Below are positions 1 to 6,867 of a stretch of 14,575 bases of DNA, piece after piece. Every line of letters starts with the position of its first letter. The stretch's first letter is position 1. Made by a program: the position numbers and the translations under genes. The notes below the pieces were generated by a model that was not told the DNA's origin, searched no databases, and worked only from the letters and a program-made list of their open reading frames with translations. This stretch comes from Acidobacteriota bacterium (lineage in GTDB: Bacteria; Acidobacteriota; Blastocatellia; Pyrinomonadales; Pyrinomonadaceae): positions 1 to 14,575 of the forward strand of contig QHXL01000012.1 of NCBI GenBank assembly GCA_003222935.1. Reading direction: 5' to 3'.

Positions 1-76
1 CTTCGTTGGCCGCTGCCTCGGCTGCTGAAAGACCAGCGGGTCCAGCGCCGATGATGATGAGATCAAATCGGTTCAC
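1..76 (-). CDS. FAD/NAD(P)-binding oxidoreductase, N-terminal fragment
   Basis: Only the first 25 codons are present; the gene runs off the left edge. The translation from a GTG start at 76 has a hydrophobic beta strand (FDLIII, residues 4-9) followed by the dinucleotide-binding signature GAGPAG at residues 10-15 and an alanine-rich helix. This is the classic Rossmann beta-alpha-beta start of flavoprotein oxidoreductases. The GTG directly abuts the TAG stop of the upstream phzF-like gene (77-79), so the two are probably co-transcribed and translationally coupled. A purine-rich AGGAGAGG lies about 12 bases upstream, inside the end of phzF. The subfamily (BaiN/HI0933-like, geranylgeranyl reductase-like, thioredoxin reductase-like) cannot be decided from 25 residues. 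Confidence 0.75.
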   Translation of the reverse strand, partial: MNRFDLIIIGAGPAGLSAAEAAANE

Positions 77-1018
77 CTAAACTATCACCTCTCCTCTGGC
101 CACAAGCACCGATGGACCACCAACCTTGACTTCCTCAACCGCACCTTTTGTACCCTTAACGTCCAAACGTACGCGACTTGGCCGGTGAATAAAATCTCCT
201 TGTTCGATCACAAACTTATATCTGCCATCTTCGGGTTCCAAAGTCAGACCACCGTGGTGAACAAGATATCCGCCCAAGGCGCCGCACGCACTTCCAGTTG
301 CCGGATCCTCGGCGATATTGTCGGCCGGTGCGAAGAAGCGTGCATGTACCCGTGACTCGCCGACTTCAATCGTCTCACGCGTGAAAGCCATACAGCCACT
401 TGCCTGGCGACGTGTATAGAGCTCCGCCAGTAATGTTGAATTCACACGACAATCTCGCAAGTCGGCAAGCGATCGAATGGGAACGGCCAGGGACGGTAAG
501 CCAGTTGAGATGGTTTGAATTGGAAGACTCTCATCGAGATCTTCTCGCGCCAGGCCAAGCGCGCGGGCTATCTCCGCTTGTTCCTGTGAGTCGTCGATTT
601 CGGCCAGGACCTCAAACTTTCCCTGTGTCATCACAACCTGAGCGGGTTGCCCGTCTTTGAATTCAATGTCGACCGGTAACACGCCAATTCCCACTTCATG
701 ATAGATGCGCTGCCAACCGCTACCTCCTTCGGGAAGTGGAACCACACCTTCGCGTGCGAGACCATTCCACGTGCCGACAATTGGATGACCCGCAAATGGA
801 ATCTCACGAGCGGGCGTGAAAATTCGAAGCCGTCTTAGCACTTCATTCTCTGCGACGGGGTTTAGCACAAAGACAGTTTCTGAGAGGTTCATCTCCCGGG
901 CGATCTGCATCATTTGATCATCGGTGATTCCTTCGGCTTCAGGAAAAACAGCGAGCGGATTTCCGGTGAACGGTTTGTCGGTGAAAACGTCGAGTTGAAT
1001 GAATCGATAGTTAGGCAT
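77..1018 (-). CDS. PhzF-family isomerase/epimerase-like protein
   Basis: A 313-aa cytoplasmic protein of the PhzF (diaminopimelate epimerase-like) fold, close to the usual 260-310 aa. Visible signatures are FTDKPFTGNPLAVF (residues 12-25), NLSETVFV with the glutamate at about 47 that corresponds to the catalytic acid/base of PhzF, the glycine-histidine pair in IPFAGHPIVGT (73-83), and EDPATGSACGALGGYL (237-252), which forms the second half of the active site. PhzF itself isomerises trans-2,3-dihydro-3-hydroxyanthranilate in phenazine synthesis. Most genomic homologues, including probably this one, have unknown substrates, and no other phenazine gene is present. ATG at 1018 is the first methionine and gives the canonical N-terminus (NYRFIQLDVFT). 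No strong Shine-Dalgarno precedes it. The stop abuts the GTG start of the next oxidoreductase gene. Confidence 0.92.
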   Translation of the reverse strand: MPNYRFIQLDVFTDKPFTGNPLAVFPEAEGITDDQMMQIAREMNLSETVFVLNPVAENEVLRRLRIFTPAREIPFAGHPIVGTWNGLAREGVVPLPEGGSGWQRIYHEVGIGVLPVDIEFKDGQPAQVVMTQGKFEVLAEIDDSQEQAEIARALGLAREDLDESLPIQTISTGLPSLAVPIRSLADLRDCRVNSTLLAELYTRRQASGCMAFTRETIEVGESRVHARFFAPADNIAEDPATGSACGALGGYLVHHGGLTLEPEDGRYKFVIEQGDFIHRPSRVRLDVKGTKGAVEEVKVGGPSVLVARGEVIV

Positions 1019-1050
1019 GGTGTCGAGCTCGTTCAGAAAGATTTGAACCT

Positions 1051-1079
1051 ATGATGTAAGGGAAGGAGTGGCAGGTCAA
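1051..1079 (-). promoter_or_regulatory. candidate sigma-70 promoter for the phzF-like gene
   Basis: Read on the minus strand, TTGACC (1079-1074; five of six bases of the -35 consensus) is followed after exactly 17 bases by CATCAT (1056-1051; four of six of the -10 consensus). Transcription would start near 1044 and give a leader of roughly 26 bases before the ATG at 1018. The spacing and position are right, but the -10 is imperfect, so this is a pattern-based prediction. Confidence 0.35.
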
Positions 1080-1181
1080 GAACACGTGAAGCAGATCGTT
1101 TGTGTCTCAGTAACTGTGTGGTTGTCACGCCCTTCTTACCATAGAGTCACAAAAGCAGAGCCGCAACAAAATGATCAGTAA

Positions 1182-1378
1182 CGGCTTCGCCGCCGGATGT
1201 GAGGCGACGGCTCTGCCTCGCCGTAAGGTGCGCCGTTCGACCTGGGCTGGGCTCTTGGTATGAGCTTGGCTCCTCAGCGCGCATTAGGACGCACAACAAG
1301 TGGGCAGGGCATAGCCCAAACCCTACGAGCCTGTTACGGCGAGGCAAAGCCGTCGCCTCACATCCGGCGGCGAAGCCG
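1182..1378. repeat. 197-base inverted-repeat element with 45-bp arms
   Basis: The arms are 1182-1226 and 1334-1378. They are complementary over 45 bp with a single mismatch (C at 1212 against the corresponding T) and enclose a 107-base centre. Each arm contains smaller hairpins: CGGC-TTC-GCCG at its outer end, and GGCGA...TCGCC around a GGC-TCT-GCC stem. The centre has at least one further small stem, TGGGC/GCCCA at 1301-1318. Similarity between the arms stops abruptly at both ends. Open frames across the element exist on both strands but look like translations of a structured repeat. The architecture resembles a MITE or a paired REP-type element. No transposase gene is nearby and no target-site duplication is clear. 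The rest of the 1019-1454 gap holds only the promoter above and a small CTGAG/CTCAG stem at 1425-1438. Confidence 0.85.
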
Positions 1379-1454
1379 AGGCGAAAAGTTTCGTAGGAAG
1401 GCAAGAAGTTAACAAATTGCTAGGCTGAGATAGCTCAGAGAAGGTTTTGGAAAG

Positions 1455-2159
1455 TTAGGGACGTTGTTCTCGCAACTTCTCTGGCCACATAAAAGTAGTA
1501 ACCGAAAGAAGCCCCAGACCAATGACCAGAGGAATTGTAATAAGTGTCAAAAGTCTGTGATTGAAAAGTCCAAACAGGCCCACCAGAGACGTCAATATGA
1601 ACAACGTGGCAATCCAAAAAGCGACCTTATTAGCCAGCTCCATAAATGCAATTGCGAGCACCGCTATTGAAACAAAACTCAGCGTCCATTTTGCCAGCGT
1701 GGCGTCGCGTACAGCATTTACCTGCTCCTGAGTTATCGACAGCGACGACAATAAATCCAGGATCTTCATGTTTTCCCTGACGTCGAATACAGCCGCACCG
1801 AGTCCACTAACAATGGCAATCCACGCCAGATACTTCGCCCATGGACAGTTTCTCCGGGACAACATCACTCCGATCAAAACAAACAACAGGGCGTAACATG
1901 CGATCCAGACAAAGTCGATCGATATTACTTTTCTCATAACGTCGGTGTTCGCAGCGACGTCTGGTCCAAGCACCTTTTGAACATCTCCAACTGACGACAC
2001 GAACTCCAAAGCGATCACTCTGCCACCAAAACCTCCGGGCAGGCCTTCAGTGCCTACGGGTTCAAAACCAAAGGAGGCTACGACCATCCACAACGCCACG
2101 ACTATTACTAAAACCGCCGCAACGCCTGTAAACCAAACCAAGTAGGGCTTTCTATTCAT
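1455..2159 (-). CDS. six-helix integral membrane protein of unknown function
   Basis: I do not recognise this protein. The frame is open upstream to 2264, but the ATG at 2159 is the better start: it gives a short basic N-terminus (MNRKPY) leading straight into a membrane helix, is preceded by AAGGCAGGT a few bases upstream, and avoids overlap with the small gene upstream. The resulting 234-aa protein has about six hydrophobic segments: residues 8-30, 82-100, 109-126, 157-173, 177-198 and 203-224. A 50-residue hydrophilic loop separates the first two and would face the periplasm if the positive-inside rule holds. Helix 3 ends in FDVREN (125-130), a buried acidic/asparagine motif that may be functional. 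It is the last gene of the leftward patatin operon, starting 28 bases after its neighbour ends. Role unknown; a membrane partner of the patatin protein is an inference from position only. Confidence 0.75.
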   Translation of the reverse strand: MNRKPYLVWFTGVAAVLVIVVALWMVVASFGFEPVGTEGLPGGFGGRVIALEFVSSVGDVQKVLGPDVAANTDVMRKVISIDFVWIACYALLFVLIGVMLSRRNCPWAKYLAWIAIVSGLGAAVFDVRENMKILDLLSSLSITQEQVNAVRDATLAKWTLSFVSIAVLAIAFMELANKVAFWIATLFILTSLVGLFGLFNHRLLTLITIPLVIGLGLLSVTTFMWPEKLREQRP

Positions 2160-2187
2160 GAGTACCTGCCTTCGCGAGTTCAGGAGA

Positions 2188-2406
2188 CTATTTGATGATT
2201 CGTAAAAGCCACGTCTTCGTCCCGGCGAGCAGCGAAAAGACCCATTCCTTAAGGCCCCAGCCAAAGAGATCGCTCAAGCCCAGGACAGCAAATGCGCTAA
2301 CCAACAGCGCGATTAGCGCGACCACGACTCGCAGCGCTCGCTTACGTCCTCGAATGTAATCGCTAAGCAACAACACGGCCGAAGTTGGTGACAGCCTTGT
2401 CGGCAT
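2188..2406 (-). CDS. small membrane protein overlapping the patatin gene
   Basis: A 72-aa protein if started at the ATG at 2406; a GTG at 2421 would add five residues, and GTG/TTG codons near 2377 would shorten it. It overlaps the last 40 or so bases of the patatin-related gene in another frame, the usual geometry of translational coupling. After a basic stretch (RGRKRALR) comes a long hydrophobic segment (RVVVALIALLVSAFAVLGL) and then a second weaker one (WVFSLLAGTKTWLLRII), so it is probably a one- or two-pass inner-membrane protein with its N-terminus inside. No family is recognised and no clear Shine-Dalgarno marks any start. The 28-base gap to the next membrane protein supports a three-gene operon. 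The main doubt is whether such a short frame is translated; position and hydrophobic pattern favour it. Confidence 0.55.
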   Translation of the reverse strand: MPTRLSPTSAVLLLSDYIRGRKRALRVVVALIALLVSAFAVLGLSDLFGWGLKEWVFSLLAGTKTWLLRIIK

Positions 2407-5400
2407 TGAGAAGAATTGCACCCACGATCAAGAAGACTTCAAAGGCATAAAGGATCTTCAACCAGTGAAAGAAGAGGAGATTCAGAAGGCTGCCCGGCAC
2501 GGCAACCTCAACCAGTCCCCAAAACACCTGACCAAGCCGGGAAATCCACGCCAACCTTTTGCCTTCCAGGTTGTGCTGGTTGGCCATGTCTTGAAACATC
2601 TTTCCAATTATCTGGGTCGATCGCGAGATGGATCGCAACATGAGTTTTTGATCGAGATCCCGATTCACTTCATAGTTCGACCTGATGAATGCGAGAAGAG
2701 TTGCGTGTTCAAGTCCCGCTCGCATGATTTTCGTGAGCCGGGTCCTCAGCATTTCGTCTTTGACTGGTTTGATGGCCCTTGCTACAGCAGTTTTACGATC
2801 ATCGCCCGCGCTTATCCGAATGAGGGCATCTGTGAGCAACATGCCTATGGCTTCATTAGTTTCGGGAGTAAGTTCTTCGAAGACGATTGCACTATGAGCT
2901 TCGTTGATAAGCTTCTCGCGTACTTTAGTATCTTCGTAGTTAGGTAGAAGCGCCGTGATTAGTCGCTCCGCTCCATCGAGCCTGCCCCAAAGGATGTCGT
3001 TCTGGCGCCAAACCTTGTCGAGAAATGCACCAAAATGGTGGAGTGCGGTTCCCGCCAGTTTGGTTCGACCGTTTGGTTTCAGACGCTCCGAACGTTCGTT
3101 GATCAGACTCGTTGCATCTTCAGGGCTAATGCGAAGAATTTCCACGACATCCGCTTCGCCTACTTCGTTCCCATAGAGGATCGGGAAACTGATTTGATCG
3201 TAGTCGTCGAAGTGACAGAAGTAGTTCCATAAGTATTCGCGAACGCTTTTTACGTATTCGCTTTCCGATTCGATCGAGGCGAAACGCCCTGTACCCTTTG
3301 GCAACGGGCTGGTTGGCCTGAGCAAGGCGCTCCCATTCTTCCAGGCCGGATCGGCAACGTGATTGAAAAAGAGTTTCGCCAGCGCATCGCCGGCTTTGAT
3401 AATGCTTTCACCAAGAGCGGTGGCTTTTCCATCGAAAGAGAAAAGTTTTTGCTTTGCGCGTTTGAACCCTTCGTAATCGTCAAGCCGAGAAAATTCCTCC
3501 TGGGTAGCTGCGATTGGCTCGTTCGGCGAAGAGTCCTTAGGCTTTGGAAGGCCCAGCAAGTCTCTGATGTCGCTGTTCTCAAGTTTGATTGATTCGATTG
3601 CCTTGGCGAATTCGACTTCGTCAGGAGTTCGATCTTCGTTTCGTCTTCCGGCTATTCGCCGACCTCCCATTCGAATCTTTTTATAGAGTTCATTCAACTC
3701 GGACTTCAGAAACGATAGCACCAGTTGCAATTGACGTTTCTCCGCTGTCGTCAGGCCGAGGTAATCAAGTGGGTGGTCTTCTAGTTCTTTTAATCTTTTG
3801 AGAACGGCGAGGTCGTCGGCCGAAATGTTTGCGGTGTCACCGGCATTGTTCATCGGGATTCGAATGAGTCCATACAGTTCGTCAACTTTATTACGGGCGA
3901 AAGTTATACGACGGAGCCAATACGGGAAGTCGAAATCCTGAAGGAACTGATTAGGAGTTTTTTCAGAAGTTGCCTTTCCTAATGAGTACGTTTGCGCTGC
4001 CTGATTTCCAGGTTTTCTTTTGTAGTCAGGATAGATGGCGTCTCGCCAGGCATGAATCAAGAAACGCACTGCAGTGAACTGCGCAGAGTTGTCGTCGAGG
4101 CCTCGGCGTCGTGCGATTAATTTAGCCAGTTCGTCCGTGGTTGAGGCGATACGTAGCCGACGGTAAGGAATGTAATAAACACCGAATCGTTTCGTCATGT
4201 CGGCGAGGTCCAGAGTCACCCACTCGCCTTCACCTAAAGTTGTGCGCTCTTTCTGCGCCTTGGCCAGATCGCCTTCGATAAGACGCGTAATTCGAGTAAC
4301 TCGCTTAAGCAGCTCGTTCCGCTCGATTAGTCGTTGCAGGTCTTCACGAATCGTTTCGTAAGTTGGGAGGTCCAGGAGCGCGGCCTTTACGTTCTCCAGC
4401 GCCTGGTATTTTTCTTTGCGCGGCGGCTCGTCCTCCGGATGTTCCGGTGAAGGCTCGATGTAGATGAGTTTGCGATCCACGGGAACGGGTGCGTCGCGTC
4501 GTGTGAGTGCTTCGGTAGCATAGGTAAAAGGTTTGTTGTCGAGATAACCACCATCGCCAAACGAACGTTGGGTAAAGTCGACGGTTTTCTTTGTTAAGGG
4601 GTGGACATTCTCACCAAAGAACGGAGTCCATGCTTTGACTGAATCCTTGCGCTTCTCTTTGTTGTCGTATGCGGGGAAGCGGTCGAGTACTTCGTCGATA
4701 TCGCACAGTCGCATCGGTTCGAATGCAAATGGAAATGATGAAGTGCAACGTGCGGCGAAGGCGAGAAACGGATCGTTATCGGCTAAAAAATCGTTTCGCT
4801 CATAACCAATAGCTGCCCGAGTGCCATATCTAAAGTGAAAGACGTTACGGTGTCGTCTTTCGTAAACGACGGTATCGGAAAGTCGAAGTGGCAGCGGTAG
4901 ACCCTCGATGTCTGTCGTAGTGATAAAAAGATCGAGCTCATCTACGTGAGGTGAATCGAAGGCTGGCTTACTCTGGCGGCCTTTTTCCATGCCGTGAAGG
5001 GCGTTTAAAAGCTTGAAGTACAGACGTCGACTATTTAATAGAGACTGTGGTGGAGATTGATTAGTGAGATGTAGTCCAGCGACGGATTGTTTGTCGTTGA
5101 TAAGGAGTCCGATATCGCCTTCAGTCACCCAGAGCTCTTTCAGCTCATCGAGGTTTTGATCATTGGCAAGAGCCTTGGCCAGGTAGATGGCATTGATTCC
5201 CCCGGCGGATGTGCCTGAGAGAATGTCTACAATGAACCGAGTGTTGATGATTTCTTCCGCAACTCTTTGATCCACAATATCGACTTCAGGCTGATCAGGA
5301 TCGGCACCATTGGTTTCCAATGACTCCCGGTATTGCCGGAGGAGTTGAGGATCCGAGAGGAGACAACTAAGTCGGCGGTAAACCTTTTCTGTTCCCTTTA

Positions 5401-5587
5401 GACCCGACGACGCGATCGGAACGTCGTTTCCCTGGGCGTCTTTGCTGGCGGTTGAAGTCGAACGGACCATTCGCAAAAGCTCCTGCGCGATCCCATTGAT
5501 GTAGATTGCCAGCGAGACTCCGCCATACATAACGACAGCAAATCGAATTTCCTGTAGATATTCCGCGCGAGGGGATGGATCAGACAT
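2363..5587 (-). CDS. large patatin-related phospholipase-like protein
   Basis: A 1074-aa protein whose N-terminal part is a patatin domain of the patatin-related (TIGR03607-type) family. The oxyanion-hole region is FAVVMYGGVSLAIYINGIAQEL (17-38, glycines 22-23), the nucleophile elbow is GTSAG (125-129, Ser127), and the partner aspartate lies in FGDGG (343-347, Asp345). Ser and Asp form the catalytic dyad of patatin acyl hydrolases, so lipid acyl-ester hydrolysis is likely. The remaining 700 residues are mostly helical and charged, matching the long C-terminal extension known in this family. The last 60 residues carry two hydrophobic segments (about 1016-1038 and 1042-1061) that should anchor it in the membrane. 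There is no signal peptide, so the catalytic domain is probably cytoplasmic. ATG at 5587 has GGGAG about six bases upstream and yields the family's usual N-terminus. It is the first gene of a leftward operon, divergent from an Omp85-containing operon. Confidence 0.93.
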   Translation of the reverse strand: MSDPSPRAEYLQEIRFAVVMYGGVSLAIYINGIAQELLRMVRSTSTASKDAQGNDVPIASSGLKGTEKVYRRLSCLLSDPQLLRQYRESLETNGADPDQPEVDIVDQRVAEEIINTRFIVDILSGTSAGGINAIYLAKALANDQNLDELKELWVTEGDIGLLINDKQSVAGLHLTNQSPPQSLLNSRRLYFKLLNALHGMEKGRQSKPAFDSPHVDELDLFITTTDIEGLPLPLRLSDTVVYERRHRNVFHFRYGTRAAIGYERNDFLADNDPFLAFAARCTSSFPFAFEPMRLCDIDEVLDRFPAYDNKEKRKDSVKAWTPFFGENVHPLTKKTVDFTQRSFGDGGYLDNKPFTYATEALTRRDAPVPVDRKLIYIEPSPEHPEDEPPRKEKYQALENVKAALLDLPTYETIREDLQRLIERNELLKRVTRITRLIEGDLAKAQKERTTLGEGEWVTLDLADMTKRFGVYYIPYRRLRIASTTDELAKLIARRRGLDDNSAQFTAVRFLIHAWRDAIYPDYKRKPGNQAAQTYSLGKATSEKTPNQFLQDFDFPYWLRRITFARNKVDELYGLIRIPMNNAGDTANISADDLAVLKRLKELEDHPLDYLGLTTAEKRQLQLVLSFLKSELNELYKKIRMGGRRIAGRRNEDRTPDEVEFAKAIESIKLENSDIRDLLGLPKPKDSSPNEPIAATQEEFSRLDDYEGFKRAKQKLFSFDGKATALGESIIKAGDALAKLFFNHVADPAWKNGSALLRPTSPLPKGTGRFASIESESEYVKSVREYLWNYFCHFDDYDQISFPILYGNEVGEADVVEILRISPEDATSLINERSERLKPNGRTKLAGTALHHFGAFLDKVWRQNDILWGRLDGAERLITALLPNYEDTKVREKLINEAHSAIVFEELTPETNEAIGMLLTDALIRISAGDDRKTAVARAIKPVKDEMLRTRLTKIMRAGLEHATLLAFIRSNYEVNRDLDQKLMLRSISRSTQIIGKMFQDMANQHNLEGKRLAWISRLGQVFWGLVEVAVPGSLLNLLFFHWLKILYAFEVFLIVGAILLNADKAVTNFGRVVA

Positions 5588-5683
5588 GGGATTCTCCCGG
5601 AGTTAGGATTTAGTGTCGAAGAGCCGGAAGCGGCTATGCTGGCTGAGACGAGGATTCTCACCAGCGGCAAGATCATTTGATAA

Positions 5684-5698
5684 ATCGTGGCGCACGAT
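5684..5698. promoter_or_regulatory. perfect 6-bp dyad, possible operator
   Basis: ATCGTG and CACGAT, separated by GCG, form a perfect inverted repeat. With one small offset the symmetry extends into flanking ATAAA and TTTAT, giving roughly 20 bases of dyad. It overlaps the predicted -10 of the leftward patatin promoter. It could be an operator or the base of an RNA hairpin at the very 5' end of that transcript. A second short dyad, CTCAC-G-GTGAG, lies at 5733-5743. Confidence 0.4.
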
Positions 5699-5722
5699 AT
5701 TTATGTTTGCTGGGAAAGTCAA
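5694..5722 (-). promoter_or_regulatory. candidate promoter of the patatin operon
   Basis: On the minus strand TTGACT (5722-5717, five of six) is separated by 17 bases from TATCGT (5699-5694, four of six). Initiation near 5687 would leave a leader of about 100 bases before the ATG at 5587. A perfect dyad lies over the -10 hexamer, which suggests that a regulator could block this promoter. Prediction from motif and spacing only. Confidence 0.4.
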
Positions 5723-5833
5723 TGAAACTTTTCTCACGGTGAGCGAATAACTGACGTTCTCATGGTCCCAATAAAATTTCAGTGCTCAAAATTTACGTTC
5801 ACTCAATAACTGCGCATAGGGTCTACCAATTTC

Positions 5834-5842
5834 TGATATCCT
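5834..5842 (+). promoter_or_regulatory. weak extended -10 for the rightward operon
   Basis: TGATATCCT fits an extended -10 (TG, one base, then a four-of-six hexamer). No recognisable -35 lies at the right distance, and the leader to the ATG at 5936 would be about 87 bases. This is the best plus-strand candidate I could find in the 5588-5935 gap. Apart from the sites listed here I see no gene or repeat in that gap. Confidence 0.22.
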
Positions 5843-5935
5843 ATATTCCTCTTTACCTCGCTTAGTTGTCCCACGAAAGTCTGTTCCAGCTTTCTATCCC
5901 CTAAGGCGAACACTTCGCCCAGTAAAGGAGCAAAC

Positions 5936-6826
5936 ATGACTGACCTCAAAACTCTCGACACCATCATCGCCATGGTGATTGTCCTGCTCGTCCTTAGCCT
6001 GATCGTGCAATCAGTGCAATCGCTCATTAAGAAGTATCTGAAGCTAAAATCGCGTTCTTTAGTCGACTCCTTGTCCGACCTGTTCGCTTATATCGACTCG
6101 CAGACTCTGGTCTCCAGGGCGCCGGCGGAGTTGGTTGAAAAAGTGAACGAAGAATTCAAAAAACTGGGCCGAGTTTCGCTGATTCGAAAACGGCCCATGA
6201 TTGATTCAATAGCCAAGGCCGATCTGACCAAAATCCTCGAAAAAGTTGAATCGAAAAAACTAGCAGACGAGGTTGAAAAGTGGTTCGACACGGCAATGCA
6301 AGGGTTTGAAGAGCGTTACACCCGCCACATGAAAAGCATCACGATCATCGTTTCGATAGTCGTCGTGGTCCTCTTGAACGCAAACTTCTTCCAGGTCTAT
6401 CACAACATTTCAACCAACGACGTTATGCGCAACGCAATCCTGCAAAAGCGCGACCTGGTCCAGCAACAACTAAAAACCCAATCTCCCGAAACTGCGACAG
6501 AGGCCGAGGCTCTGAAGGCTGAACTCACTCAACTTCAGAAGTATCTTGATGAAGCCCCGGGTTTGGGGATTAGACTATTGCGGCCGGCTCAGATCTCCGA
6601 CTTCGCCGGGGCTCAAGGCGTCTGGAAGGATGTCCCTTTTCGTAACCGCCTGGGTCATGGCATCAAGGTGATTGGTGGCTTTGCGATAATGGTGATGCTG
6701 CTAAGTGCAGGCGCGCCGTTCTGGCAGGACGCTCTTGAATCGCTATTTGGCGTGAAGAACCTGCTGCGGAAAAAGTCAGACACAGAAAACGTTGAGGATA
6801 GAGGCGGTCAACCCAGGAGTAGTTGA
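5936..6826 (+). CDS. three-helix membrane protein with cytoplasmic and coiled-coil regions
   Basis: A 296-aa protein that I cannot assign to a named family. ATG at 5936 has a good AAAGGAG eight bases upstream. Membrane segments are at residues 10-31, 135-155 and 243-262. Between helices 1 and 2 lies about 100 residues of charged, helical sequence. Between helices 2 and 3 there is a Gln/Glu/Lys-rich region (165-205) likely to form a coiled coil. The end of helix 3 runs into GAPFWQDALESLFGVKNLL (259-277), a motif that to my recollection recurs in other uncharacterised three-helix proteins as a GAPFW-D-L pattern. The C-terminus is short and polar. It is the first gene of the rightward operon, 41 bases before the Omp85-like gene. 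A role as inner-membrane component linked to the outer-membrane barrel protein is inference from position. Confidence 0.88.
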   Translation: MTDLKTLDTIIAMVIVLLVLSLIVQSVQSLIKKYLKLKSRSLVDSLSDLFAYIDSQTLVSRAPAELVEKVNEEFKKLGRVSLIRKRPMIDSIAKADLTKILEKVESKKLADEVEKWFDTAMQGFEERYTRHMKSITIIVSIVVVVLLNANFFQVYHNISTNDVMRNAILQKRDLVQQQLKTQSPETATEAEALKAELTQLQKYLDEAPGLGIRLLRPAQISDFAGAQGVWKDVPFRNRLGHGIKVIGGFAIMVMLLSAGAPFWQDALESLFGVKNLLRKKSDTENVEDRGGQPRSS

Positions 6827-6867
6827 GTTAAGTTTTACTGGCCGCCAATTCAAAACAATTTCACTTG

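Noticed and set aside
77..1018. Phenazine biosynthesis cluster
   Set aside because: Only a PhzF-family gene is present; this family is widespread with other or unknown functions, and no phzA-E or G genes flank it.
1147..1404. Open frames on both strands of 65-85 codons across the inverted repeat
   Set aside because: They run through both arms of the 197-base dyad, have arginine/alanine-rich composition typical of GC-rich repeats, and show no Shine-Dalgarno or domain.
1425..1438. CTGAG/CTCAG hairpin downstream of the six-helix membrane gene as a terminator
   Set aside because: The stem is only 5 bp and no T-run follows it on the minus strand.
2160..2264. Upstream extension of the six-helix membrane protein
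   Set aside because: It would overlap the preceding small gene by 77 bases and adds a polar, arginine-rich stretch; the ATG at 2159 has a better ribosome binding site and a normal membrane-protein N-terminus.
2465..2947. 160-codon plus-strand frame inside the patatin gene
   Set aside because: It is antisense to a clearly coding gene with a recognised family, has no domain and no ribosome binding site; treated as a shadow.
2363..5587. Patatin gene as a CBASS-type phage-defence effector (CapV)
   Set aside because: No cyclic-nucleotide synthase or accessory defence gene is nearby, and the long C-terminal extension fits the TIGR03607-type family rather than the shorter CapV proteins.
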